Below are positions 32,159 through 40,132 of a stretch of DNA of 40,133 nucleotides, piece after piece; the stretch's first letter is position 1, and each line of letters begins with the position of its first letter. Made by a program: the position numbers and the translations under genes. The stretch comes from a candidate division WOR-3 bacterium. Its GTDB lineage: Bacteria > Hydrothermota > Tepidihabitantia > Tepidihabitantales > JBDRVQ01. The notes below the pieces were generated by a model. It saw nothing but the letters and a program-made list of their open reading frames with translations, did not search any database and had not been told where the DNA came from. The DNA lies in NCBI GenBank assembly GCA_039801905.1, contig JBDRVQ010000015.1, positions 1 through 40,133 of the forward strand. Direction: 5' to 3'.

Positions 32159-32397
32159 TAATTTATGGGGGTTAGTATAGGGAACCGCTTACTGAACCAC
32201 TTACCAGATGGCTTCCTAAGCCCTTTTCAGAGGTATTTCCTATCTCGCCTCTTGGGTCGCCTTCTCTTCTGCCTTCAGAAGCATTTCCCCTTTTGCCTTC
32301 CCTTCCGCCTCTTGGGTTGCTAAAAGAAGCACCCTCCGAGGCACTCCCAGAACCGCTTTCCGGTTCACCTTCCCTATCTCCTACCCAATGCCTCCCC
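32159..32397. repeat. Repeat element A: identical core plus degenerate 12-bp minisatellite
   Basis: The first 107 bp (32159-32265) are identical to 38237-38343; the rest aligns without gaps to the second copy at roughly 70%. From 32182 onward the DNA divides into eighteen 12-bp units of consensus GAACCGCYTTCC. Column 7 is C in 15 units, column 8 is always C or T, column 9 is T in 14, and column 11 is C in 15. The first two units are near-identical. Translated, 12 bp give a four-residue period of the EPLT/EALP type, but stops and lack of a start argue against a protein. The rest of 31975-32687 (after 32398) is AT-rich with no supported gene. Confidence 0.7.
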
Positions 32398-32687
32398 TAA
32401 AGAAGCCTGAGACTTTAAGAAAGATGCCGTGCTTTTAGATAATACTAACCACTACCAAATCGTAAAGCCCATTACACCAATTGATGGGTAAAAGTTTTTG
32501 TTGGGAAATCTTCAAAGAGAGGAAATTGACTAACCACCACATTAGTAGGTTAAAAACCTTGATTACTTTTTTTTCAGACCTTTCTAATTCTAAAAGTTTC
32601 TCCAAACCTGGGAAGAAATTCAAAATCCAATTTCTCTTCTTCAACCTTTAACTCGCAGTAAACAATCCCGATAACGTTTGCGATTTC

Positions 32688-34301
32688 TCAATATGAATTA
32701 TAACCAACCCCATCGGTGTCATAATATCCAACCTCTTTAGGATTTATTGGATCAGAAACATCCAGGTTCTTAAACCAGCGAGACCATTGGCGATAAACGC
32801 TAAATTCCCTTAACTTACACGGAGAGGAGTTACTGCCCTCGGCATCAGTTTTGATTAAATAAACATCAGAGCGCCCGGAACCGAAGGATGTCGTCCAACC
32901 CGCAATAATATATCCGCCATCACCAGCTAATTGGATAGAACAGCCGTAGTCCTCCCCATTTCCTCCGTAGATATTTACCCAGAGCGCCTCACCGTTGTTA
33001 TTAGTTTTAATAAGATAGATATCCGATAAATATGCCGAAGAAGAGGTTGTTCGACCAACAATGATATATCCACCATCCGGTGTCGGTTTCACCGAACTAC
33101 CATAGTCACAAGCATCTCCACCAAAAGTCTTCTCCCAAATTTCATTCCCCAAATTATCAGTCTTAATAAGATAGAGGTCAAACTCACCTGCCCCGAAAGA
33201 GGAAGTTGCGCCAACGATGACATACCCACCATCCGATGTCACCTCAATAGAATATCCGAATTCGTCATAGTTTCCACCATAAGTTCGTTTCCAAATCAAA
33301 TTCCCTATTCCGTCGGTCTTAATAAGAAATATGTCATACTCTTCCTTTTGAGAAGAATAAGTTGTGCCGACAATTACACAACCTCCATCCGGTGTCCGTT
33401 GAAGAGAATAACCGTGGTCGTAACTTCCAATATTAAATACCTGAGACCAGATTTCGTTTCCTCCTTCATCAGTTTTAATGAGATAGATGTCGGAGCCGCT
33501 ACCCCCAAAAGAAGAGGCAGAACCAACAATTAAATATCCGCCATCCGATGTTTGCTGAACCGAATAGCCGTAATCGTAATCTCGCCCACCAAAGGTCTTA
33601 TGCCAAATCTCATTGCCGAAAGCATCGATTTTAATTAGATAAACATCATATTCTCCGGCACCAAAGGATTGGGTAGAACCAACAACAATATACCCGCCAT
33701 CCGGGGTTGGTTGAACAGAACGACCCCAATCATTATAAATCCCTCCATAGGTTTTCTGCCAAATTAAATTTCCCAATTCATCAGTTTTAATTAAGTAGAC
33801 ATCGGCTTCGCCCGCTCCTAAAGAGTAAGTTTCACCAGCGATAATATAACCACCATCTGAGGTCAATTGAACCGAATAACCGTAATCCCAAAGGGCGCCT
33901 CCGTAGGTTCTGCTCCAGATGTTGAGAATTTGCATCGGATGACCTTCCGACCAGGGAGAGAGGGCTCCCTTTCTATCCTTTGCCTGCCCTCTCACATAAT
34001 ATATACCCGGCTCGCACCAAGAATGTGCCATCTCCACCAAACTCCAAGAAGGTAAATATTCACTCCAATTCGATATATTCCCATCGCCCCAGTCAATCCG
34101 GAAAGAGACATAGTCGGAGTCTCGGTCAAGAATAAAGAATTGGAAGCGGTAAATGATACCCACCCCTCCATTTATCGGGCCGGAAACAAATCGAGGGATC
34201 TCCGGAGGTATATTGGTAAGTTCTCTCTTCTGGCACTTAAAAGTAATTAAGAGAAAAAAGATATTTATTAAAACCTTTTTTCCGGCTCCGAAAATCCTCA
34301 C
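32688..34301 (-). CDS. Secreted or lipid-anchored seven-repeat beta-propeller protein with PKD domain
   Basis: From the GTG overlapping the previous stop (GTGA) the protein has 537 residues. A hydrophobic leader ends in LLITFKC, a poor lipobox. A PKD-like domain follows (FRIDWGDGNISNWSEY). Then come seven repeats of about 52 residues, each reading roughly DYGYSVQxTxDGGYIIVGxTxSFGAGExDVYLIKTDxxGNxIWxKTYGG, which should close a seven-bladed propeller. It lacks a T9SS tail. The last 40 residues switch to KNLDVSDPINPKEVGYYDTDG, which looks like an LVIVD-repeat fragment, so the 3' end is probably truncated or recombined. An ATG at 34328 is an alternative start but has its ribosome-binding site directly adjacent. 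Confidence 0.8.
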   Translation of the reverse strand: MRIFGAGKKVLINIFFLLITFKCQKRELTNIPPEIPRFVSGPINGGVGIIYRFQFFILDRDSDYVSFRIDWGDGNISNWSEYLPSWSLVEMAHSWCEPGIYYVRGQAKDRKGALSPWSEGHPMQILNIWSRTYGGALWDYGYSVQLTSDGGYIIAGETYSLGAGEADVYLIKTDELGNLIWQKTYGGIYNDWGRSVQPTPDGGYIVVGSTQSFGAGEYDVYLIKIDAFGNEIWHKTFGGRDYDYGYSVQQTSDGGYLIVGSASSFGGSGSDIYLIKTDEGGNEIWSQVFNIGSYDHGYSLQRTPDGGCVIVGTTYSSQKEEYDIFLIKTDGIGNLIWKRTYGGNYDEFGYSIEVTSDGGYVIVGATSSFGAGEFDLYLIKTDNLGNEIWEKTFGGDACDYGSSVKPTPDGGYIIVGRTTSSSAYLSDIYLIKTNNNGEALWVNIYGGNGEDYGCSIQLAGDGGYIIAGWTTSFGSGRSDVYLIKTDAEGSNSSPCKLREFSVYRQWSRWFKNLDVSDPINPKEVGYYDTDGVGYNSY

Positions 34302-36004
34302 CACAGGATCAATTTTTTGGTGAAGCATCCCTCCTTAATCTTTACCCTCAAAAAATAGACCCCCGGTTTCAAATCTTTCACAACGAATTTTGTTTCCCGA
34401 TCTTGGGGTTGAATAGAACACCCCCTAACCAATTTTCCGCTGGCATCGTAAATTCTTATCTCTTCGGCCACTGCCGGAAGGTGGATAAAGAAATAATCGC
34501 TCACAGGGTTTGGATAAATTATAAGTCTATCTTTTAATTGGGAACGCCCCATTTTTTCTATCTCCCCGGTAATCTTAAATACCCCGTCCGATTCGTCAGC
34601 CAACCAACCAGCCCCATAAGCGATAATCTTAACTCTGCAAGATTCCGAAGGAGTGTCCGGCACTGTCCAATGGTAAGTTGTTTCGGTTCCGGAAAGACCT
34701 GTAATAATTGGGTAATAACTGCGGCCGTTATCAATAGAATAAAATAGGGATAAGGAATCGCATCGTGGGGGATAAAAAAGCCACCATTGAATCAATTCGC
34801 AAGTTCCGGGGATAAACCTCTCTCCTCGGTTTGGTCTTTTAATTCTCACTCCCTCAATCTCTATAATATCAGTTTGGGGAATTGGGTCACCTCCCGAGAT
34901 GATAATTTCCTGATAGTGGTTACTGTTCAAATCAGCGCAGTTAATCCAGGCACTGAAATTGCCAAACTGGTACTCAAATAAGGTGCGGAATTCACCATTG
35001 AGAAACTTATAGATTTTTATCTGGCTTCCCGCGGATTGAATTATCTCTTCTACTCCATCACCATCAACATCCGCGCACCGGCTTTTTACGATGCCCACAC
35101 GGAAACAACCAAAGGTTGAACCAATATAACTCCTTTGATACCGATTATTACCAATCGCTTCCCACATATAGAGGTGAAAATTCCAAAATTGTGGCCAACC
35201 TATTAATTCAATAAAATTAATGAAGAATTCCGGTTTTCCATTCTGATTGACATCGTTTCCGGAGAAGGCATCAAAATGGCCATTGGGAAGAGGTATAGAA
35301 TCAGTGAAGACTAACTGATATTGGTCATCGCTGATGTTTTCAAAGACTTTTACCCAATTCCTCCAACTGATTCCGGATAAAGCAAATTCCATCCTACCGT
35401 CTTGGTCAAAGTCGCCGAAAGCAATTGCCCCACCAGTCGTAAGAATACTCCTCACATCAGAACTCCAAACTAAGCGGTTATCGTTATTTCCACGGTTTTC
35501 CATTATGAAGATAACCCCTTGGCCCGTCGTATTATAGAGAATCTCTCGTCTACCATCGCCATCCAAATCCCCAGGGTAATAACTGTACCAACTTGTCATC
35601 TCTTCGCTCATCACACGATAAACCCAGTTAATCTCCGTCGGGTAAGAAGAAGAATTTGGACTTTCACAGGTAAGAACCAACATTCCCTCGCCTAAAGAAT
35701 CTAATCCGCTTTCCAATCGGTCAATAAGTCCATCTTGGTCAACATCGCCAATATCCCATTTTCCCGTCCGATTCCCTATATTCCGGTAGTTAAGCTGAAA
35801 TTGGTTCTGAAACCCATACTCCCAAATTTGCCACTCCCGACTCTGAAGATTAAAAGTAAGGTCAAGTCCTCCATCACGATTAGAATCAAAGAGGAGAGTG
35901 GGCAACCAGAAATGCCCAATGGGAAAACTTCCTCCAATTTTCTTAAACCGGCATATTTGAGCGGAAAAGAAAATGGGTAAGAAGAAGAGAAGAACTTTCC
36001 CCAT
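34298..36004 (-). CDS. Secreted FG-GAP/VCBS-repeat protein with T9SS tail
   Basis: The 568-residue protein starts with a short signal peptide (MGKVLLFFLPIFFSAQ). Repeats with calcium-binding loops follow: DSNRDGGLDL, DVDQDGLIDR, DLDGDGRREI, DFDQDGRMEF, DVNQNGKPEF and DVDGDGVEEI. These are typical of integrin-like FG-GAP propellers in surface proteins. A segment near residue 395 (IKRPNRGERFIPGT ... WTVPDTPSESCRVKI) is Ig-like. The C-terminal sorting module reads IIYPNPVSDYFFI, IYDASGKLVRG, LKPGVYFLRV and TKKLILW. It has a GAGGT ribosome-binding site and lies 6 nt after the preceding gene in the same operon. Likely a secreted adhesin or structural protein. Confidence 0.87.
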   Translation of the reverse strand: MGKVLLFFLPIFFSAQICRFKKIGGSFPIGHFWLPTLLFDSNRDGGLDLTFNLQSREWQIWEYGFQNQFQLNYRNIGNRTGKWDIGDVDQDGLIDRLESGLDSLGEGMLVLTCESPNSSSYPTEINWVYRVMSEEMTSWYSYYPGDLDGDGRREILYNTTGQGVIFIMENRGNNDNRLVWSSDVRSILTTGGAIAFGDFDQDGRMEFALSGISWRNWVKVFENISDDQYQLVFTDSIPLPNGHFDAFSGNDVNQNGKPEFFINFIELIGWPQFWNFHLYMWEAIGNNRYQRSYIGSTFGCFRVGIVKSRCADVDGDGVEEIIQSAGSQIKIYKFLNGEFRTLFEYQFGNFSAWINCADLNSNHYQEIIISGGDPIPQTDIIEIEGVRIKRPNRGERFIPGTCELIQWWLFYPPRCDSLSLFYSIDNGRSYYPIITGLSGTETTYHWTVPDTPSESCRVKIIAYGAGWLADESDGVFKITGEIEKMGRSQLKDRLIIYPNPVSDYFFIHLPAVAEEIRIYDASGKLVRGCSIQPQDRETKFVVKDLKPGVYFLRVKIKEGCFTKKLILW

Positions 36005-36010
36005 TCGCTT

Positions 36011-37507
36011 TTACCTCGTTAGCGTAATCGCTCTACTCGTGGTCCCATCTTCGGTTGACACCCTAAAAATATAGACGCCATTAGGAAGATTTTTCCCTTG
36101 AGAATCCTTTCCATCATAAAGAAAGGAATAGCTCCCCGGATTTTGAAATTCATCTATTAGATTCCTCACCAATTTTCCGGATACGGAATAAATGTTCAGT
36201 TGAACCCTCTTGGGAGAAAGGAGTTGATAACTAATGGTGGTCGCCCCTCTTAAAGGGTTAGGTCCAACCCGAAAAGAATTTAAGATAGTTTCTTGAGTAC
36301 TCTGTGACCCACCAATAGCGGGAATGTATTCCTTTCGGCGATAAAAAACCCACCCATTATCTTCAATCCAAATTCCGTGAAGCCATTGTTTTTCTTTACC
36401 TCCAAAGGCACAGTGCGGATAGCGAGAAGGGGCTAATGTATTAGAATACTGGTATTTTGTGCCATCAACCCAAAAATAAATCTCCCAATTGGAAGGAGAG
36501 ATTTGCTCCTCGTAAATCACCGCCTTCCCGCCCCAAGAACTTTCCGGATGACCACTCTCTAAATCTCTACTTTTACTCACATTTATAGGTAATCCCCATT
36601 CGTAACCAATATTTCGGACCCGTGTATAAATTTCACCTATATTTTGTCCGAAATCGTTGGGACCACGCCAGACAATCGCTACTCTATTCTCCCCAAATTC
36701 AATTGAAGGGTAGGATGCTGGTTCAGTGCTAGAGGTAGAAATTCTTTTTCTTTCGCTCCAAATCGGGCAAGTTCCTCCTCGGATTATATCCGGATTTATC
36801 CGATTGGTATTTGTTCTATAATATAGGGTATCTCTTCTTATATAACAAATGTGAATAGTATCACAACCAGCGTGTCCACTTACAGTAATTGAAGGTTGGG
36901 ATGAATTAACATCATCAACCGGACATCGCATCACTGGTGCTGGGTATCCTTCACTTAACTCCCAGGCAAGAAACTCAATACCTCCCTCACCAGTTATTTG
37001 GTCCCACCAGCGAAAGACGGTATAGGCCATTGGTTTGTTTCCACCCGAAGGGCTGAGGATTGTGGAGGTAGGCCAGACTCTAATCTTACCCAGGCGACTC
37101 CATATCGTAGCGGTAGTCCAATTATTAGGCGCTAACCTCACCCCTCCTCTTACCCCTTCATTAGGTGGTTCAAACTCAAGTAAGACCCCCCAACTTGCCC
37201 AAGGAGTGTTGCCATCAAGGGCAAGACTGGGAGCATACTCACCGTAACTAGTCCAGAGACCCTCAATGCTTGCCCAAGAAAGACCGCCATCTGAGGAATA
37301 GGTATATCCTAAATTTCCTGGGGGATTGCGGGGGCTAAGAAATAAGAGATGCAAAAATTCATTGGCTGAGTTCCGCAAAATCAGTCTTCCTTGATTAGGA
37401 AAAGTTGCCTCACTCCGCCAAACTTCCCAATGGGATGTCTGAGAAGAGAGATAGGTTAACGCTCCAATAGCTACTAAAAAAAGGTTAGTTTTTTTTAGCC
37501 ACTTCAT
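36011..37507 (-). CDS. Secreted sialidase-fold repeat protein with T9SS tail
   Basis: The 498-residue protein has a signal peptide (KKTNLFLVAIGALTYLSSQ) and repeats of the exo-alpha-sialidase/BNR kind (YTYSSDGGLSWASIEG, YPSIEFGENRVAIVWRG, YPHCAFGGKEKQWLHGIW). Catalytic residues of true sialidases are not evident, so it is more likely a non-enzymatic propeller. The sorting tail is intact: FRVGPNPLRGATTISY, LNIYSVSGKLVRNL, DGKDSQGKNLPNGVYIFRV and RAITLTR. AGGAGG precedes the ATG. It heads a three-gene operon of secreted proteins behind a perfect sigma-54 promoter match. Confidence 0.87.
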   Translation of the reverse strand: MKWLKKTNLFLVAIGALTYLSSQTSHWEVWRSEATFPNQGRLILRNSANEFLHLLFLSPRNPPGNLGYTYSSDGGLSWASIEGLWTSYGEYAPSLALDGNTPWASWGVLLEFEPPNEGVRGGVRLAPNNWTTATIWSRLGKIRVWPTSTILSPSGGNKPMAYTVFRWWDQITGEGGIEFLAWELSEGYPAPVMRCPVDDVNSSQPSITVSGHAGCDTIHICYIRRDTLYYRTNTNRINPDIIRGGTCPIWSERKRISTSSTEPASYPSIEFGENRVAIVWRGPNDFGQNIGEIYTRVRNIGYEWGLPINVSKSRDLESGHPESSWGGKAVIYEEQISPSNWEIYFWVDGTKYQYSNTLAPSRYPHCAFGGKEKQWLHGIWIEDNGWVFYRRKEYIPAIGGSQSTQETILNSFRVGPNPLRGATTISYQLLSPKRVQLNIYSVSGKLVRNLIDEFQNPGSYSFLYDGKDSQGKNLPNGVYIFRVSTEDGTTSRAITLTR

Positions 37508-37541
37508 AATTCCTCCTATTTCTTTCCCTTACACTTTCTTA

Positions 37542-37558
37542 AGCAAAAATCGTGCCAA
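37542..37558 (-). promoter_or_regulatory. Sigma-54 (RpoN) promoter, perfect 17-nt consensus match
   Basis: On the minus strand the 17 nt read TTGGCACGATTTTTGCT, matching YTGGCACGRNNNTTGCW at every position. The predicted start about 12 nt downstream of the GC leaves a leader of roughly 25 nt containing the AGGAGG site of the secreted-protein operon. A weaker sigma-70-like pair (TTGGTG, 16 nt, TATAGA) lies just upstream. Confidence 0.65.
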
Positions 37559-37620
37559 GATTCTATAAAAATAAATTATTGAACACCAATGACTTATAAA
37601 ATAAGACCATCGCTTCTTGC

Positions 37621-37648
37621 AAAAAAAATTGGCATCGTCGCCAAAAAA
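37621..37648 (-). terminator. Rho-independent terminator on the minus strand
   Basis: TTGGC pairs with GCCAA around a 6-nt loop and is followed on the minus strand by eight T (37621-37628). It would stop transcripts coming from the membrane-protein genes before they enter the sigma-54-controlled operon. The rest of 37649-38150 is AT- and CT-rich non-coding DNA with no gene I can support. Confidence 0.6.
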
Positions 37649-38151
37649 TTCGGCATTCCTAAGTAAAATATTGCCATCCCAATAAAAAGGCACTCACCGA
37701 GATTTGTTAAATTTTGTGGAAGAGAACTCTGAAAAAGTAAGTTTTTGATTTAGACCCCCAAAATTATCTTGCTTTTAGTCAACTTTAACCCCACTTCCCC
37801 TAATTTTGCCCTTTGCCTCTTACTTATTTTACTCCCTCACTTCCCACACAAGGACCTCTTATCATTATCTTTAAGTCTAAGGGAAAATAAGACACCCTTT
37901 TTTACACCTATTTATCAACCTCTCTCTCCCATCTATTACTTTCGTTTTCTCCCCAAATAAAACCTCCATTAAATTTACCTATCTTTCCTTCCCCTTCTTT
38001 AATAAAAGTGTCAAAGATCCGCCTAACAGACTGCCACATCTCCTTAAATTATAGGGATATACTATTATCATCTCTTCTCTTAATGGGTGGTTTTTATTTA
38101 GAAATCCTTCCCGAGGAGCAATTGGATAATCACCTTGAAAAAAACTTTCGG

Positions 38152-38180
38152 GAAAAAGTTTAGCTCGGCTAAACTTTTTC
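38152..38180. repeat. Perfect 13-bp hairpin preceding repeat element B
   Basis: GAAAAAGTTTAGC and GCTAAACTTTTTC flank the loop TCG. It lies 56 nt before the conserved core of repeat element B, the same position as the unrelated-sequence hairpin before element A. Its right half recurs at 38687-38710. It may be a two-way terminator. Confidence 0.65.
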
Positions 38181-38236
38181 TTTACCTCATTTTACTTTTA
38201 AGATATTGATTTTACGATACTTAGCCAATTTTTCCA

Positions 38237-38475
38237 TAATTTATGGGGGTTAGTATAGGGAACCGCTTACTGAACCACTTACCAGATGGCTTCCTAAGCC
38301 CTTTTCAGAGGTATTTCCTATCTCGCCTCTTGGGTCGCCTTCTATTCCGCCTTTGGGAGCATTTTCCCTTTTGCTCTCTCTTTTGCCTCTTTGGTCGCTA
38401 AAAGAAGCGCTCCCCGAGGCACTCCGGGGATGACTTCCTGGGACGCTTTTTCCACCACCTACCCGATGCCTCCCT
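38237..38475. repeat. Repeat element B: identical core plus degenerate 12-bp minisatellite
   Basis: This is the second copy of the element at 32159, in the same orientation. The first 107 bp are identical and the remainder diverges to about 70% without losing the 12-bp register. The same 12-bp units can be read from 38260. A reading frame of 87 codons starting at 38391 overlaps the end of the element; it has no ribosome-binding site and is probably not a gene. Confidence 0.7.
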
Positions 38476-38686
38476 CGGGGAAATTATTTAACCAATTTTC
38501 CAGATTCCGATGGGAAGAAGGCAAGCCTTATTATAACTCACTCTTTTTTGCCCTCTTGCCACTAAGGAAAAGAGATAGGGAGTGCCTTTTTAAGCGGATT
38601 GAGGAAATGCCTAAGGGAATGAGCCAAGAAGCCAAGGAGAAAGTGGCATCGTAAAATCAAAGTCTTAAAAGCAAAGCAATCGAGAG

Positions 38687-38710
38687 AAATTTTAGCCCGA
38701 CTAAACTTTT
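38687..38710. repeat. Imperfect copy of the element-B hairpin arm (21/24 identical)
   Basis: The 24 nt around TTTAGCCCGACTAAACTTTT match 38155-38178 at 21 of 24 positions in the same orientation. The two copies bracket about 530 bp containing repeat element B. It lies just downstream of the membrane-protein gene that ends at 38745 on the minus strand and may contribute to its 3' end. Confidence 0.5.
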
Positions 38711-38744
38711 AAGGGTTCAGATAGTGACAGAACGGACAGGAGGT

Positions 38745-39368
38745 CTAATGGATAAGACCCAGAAAATCTCTTAATAAGAAGGTCAATCGGCCAATCAAAA
38801 GGGAAATCCTTGCCATCACCGTGTAGCCAAAAGAGGCACCAAAACCAAGCATAATAAAGATTATTCCCAAATAGGAAATAGGCTTTAATATCCCTTTCCT
38901 CTCCGCCGAGAAGAAAAAATAGGTGATGGTGGCTAAAACACCGATTAAGATCAAAACCGCCGAAATCCCATCGCCAATTTTTTGAAACTGGATTGGTAGA
39001 AGGACCGTTGCCTTCATCTGTTCAATGATTGAGGCATCAATCACCCGGGGAATGGCTGCCCCAGCACCATAACCCATAACGAAAGCGATTGGAATCCGAA
39101 CCAGCCAAGAGATCTTGGGAATAAACCTGGTGAAATATAAAGCGCCAATAAAGGCAACGAGAATAAGCCATAACTTTTCCCCCTTACTCACCGGCGAAAC
39201 CAAACTGGGAACTAATACCCGATGCCAATAAAAGGTTATCGCATAGCCATTGGTGACGCCAACGAAAAGATGCTCACAGAAGCGATAGAATGGATTGTCC
39301 TTATAGAGAAAGGAGAATATCCCCAAGGTCAAAACCGAAGCCACCAAAACCCAAAAGTCGGTAGTCAT
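38745..39368 (-). CDS. Multi-pass membrane protein of unknown function
   Basis: The 207-residue protein has about six hydrophobic helices, beginning FWVLVASVLTLGIFSFLY, then LWLILVAFIGALYF, RIPIAFVMGYGAGAAIPRV, ISAVLILIGVLATITYFFF and LGIIFIMLGFGASFGYTVMA. Short cytoplasmic-type basic loops lie between. I recognise no family. It overlaps the upstream gene by 4 nt (ATGA), so the two are translated together and probably work as a pair in the inner membrane. Confidence 0.7.
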   Translation of the reverse strand: MTTDFWVLVASVLTLGIFSFLYKDNPFYRFCEHLFVGVTNGYAITFYWHRVLVPSLVSPVSKGEKLWLILVAFIGALYFTRFIPKISWLVRIPIAFVMGYGAGAAIPRVIDASIIEQMKATVLLPIQFQKIGDGISAVLILIGVLATITYFFFSAERKGILKPISYLGIIFIMLGFGASFGYTVMARISLLIGRLTFLLRDFLGLIH

Positions 39369-40132
39369 CTCTTTTTCCTCCTTAATAAGAAAAAACTGAT
39401 ATTACCAATAATGATAAATAGAATAATTGCAATGTGAGCCAAGGTCTGGGCGGTCATCGCTTCGGTTGCCTTTCGCCGTCCCTTGATATTAAACTCTCTC
39501 TCTACCAACTCCTCATATTCCGCTGCTCCTTTCATTCCAGCCAAAAGACCCGTAACCTGACCGGAATTGAGGTAGGGATAGAAATCCGCGGCCTGGACCG
39601 CGGTTGAACCGGCTCCCACCCGAACCCCAAAAGATGTTTGGGAATAGGTGATATACCAAAATGGAGTGGCGGAACCAGAAATGGAAACGACAAGCCCAAC
39701 ATCCCGATAGTTTCTAATCTTTTTCAGAAAAGGCAAGGTATCGGTTCTATTCCCATAGTAATCCACCGGAAATACCTTAGAGATACTTTCTCCCATCCCC
39801 AAGAGGACAACCAAGGGTGGGGTTTGCCAACCAAGAAAGACATAGTCCCGACCATAGATGATACTATCGGAATTACTCTTTGCCCTTTCGTTAAACTCCT
39901 TAACCACGACCCGTAAAGCATCTTCCGCTAATCCCAGTCCTAAAATCCCTAAGGTCAAAACCCCAACTTTTACCCTGCGAGCAAAAGCATGCCTCAATAG
40001 GGCATAGGTCATCGGATGAAGTTCGGGTTCGGTATCAGGGGTGTAATCAACAGAGATGAGTAACGCTTTATCTTCTGGTATGTTATTAATGTAGTTGAAG
40101 AGTCTTGCTACCGGCGGCATCGGTCTCGGAGA
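39365..40132 (-). CDS. C-terminal part of a membrane-anchored protein (5' end beyond window)
   Basis: The frame is open to the window edge; the visible ATG at 40120 is preceded by in-frame codons (SPRP), so the true start may be outside. Visible are a soluble alpha/beta-like region (DKALLISVDYTPDTEPELHPM, DYVFLGWQTPPLVVLLGMG, DVGLVVSISGSATPFWY, then GSTAVQAADFYPYLNSGQVTGLLAGMKGAAEYE) and a C-terminal membrane helix (LAHIAIILFIIIGNISFFLL) with a basic end. No family is recognised. It overlaps the next membrane protein by 4 nt. Confidence 0.65.
   Translation of the reverse strand, partial: SPRPMPPVARLFNYINNIPEDKALLISVDYTPDTEPELHPMTYALLRHAFARRVKVGVLTLGILGLGLAEDALRVVVKEFNERAKSNSDSIIYGRDYVFLGWQTPPLVVLLGMGESISKVFPVDYYGNRTDTLPFLKKIRNYRDVGLVVSISGSATPFWYITYSQTSFGVRVGAGSTAVQAADFYPYLNSGQVTGLLAGMKGAAEYEELVEREFNIKGRRKATEAMTAQTLAHIAIILFIIIGNISFFLLRRKKR

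Noticed and set aside
31975-32159. CIRCE/HrcA operator upstream of grpE
   Set aside because: No TTAGCACTC-N9-GAGTGCTAA-like pair is present; the inverted repeats there have different sequences.
32159-32397. CRISPR array
   Set aside because: The units are contiguous degenerate 12-mers without spacers, and there are no cas genes.
32435-32644. 69-codon minus-strand frame downstream of the seven-repeat propeller gene
   Set aside because: The start would be TTG with no ribosome-binding site, and the composition is AT-driven with no recognisable motif.
38391-38654. 87-codon open frame over repeat element B
   Set aside because: It has no ribosome-binding site and overlaps a tandem repeat. The matching frame in copy A differs at many non-synonymous sites and ends elsewhere.
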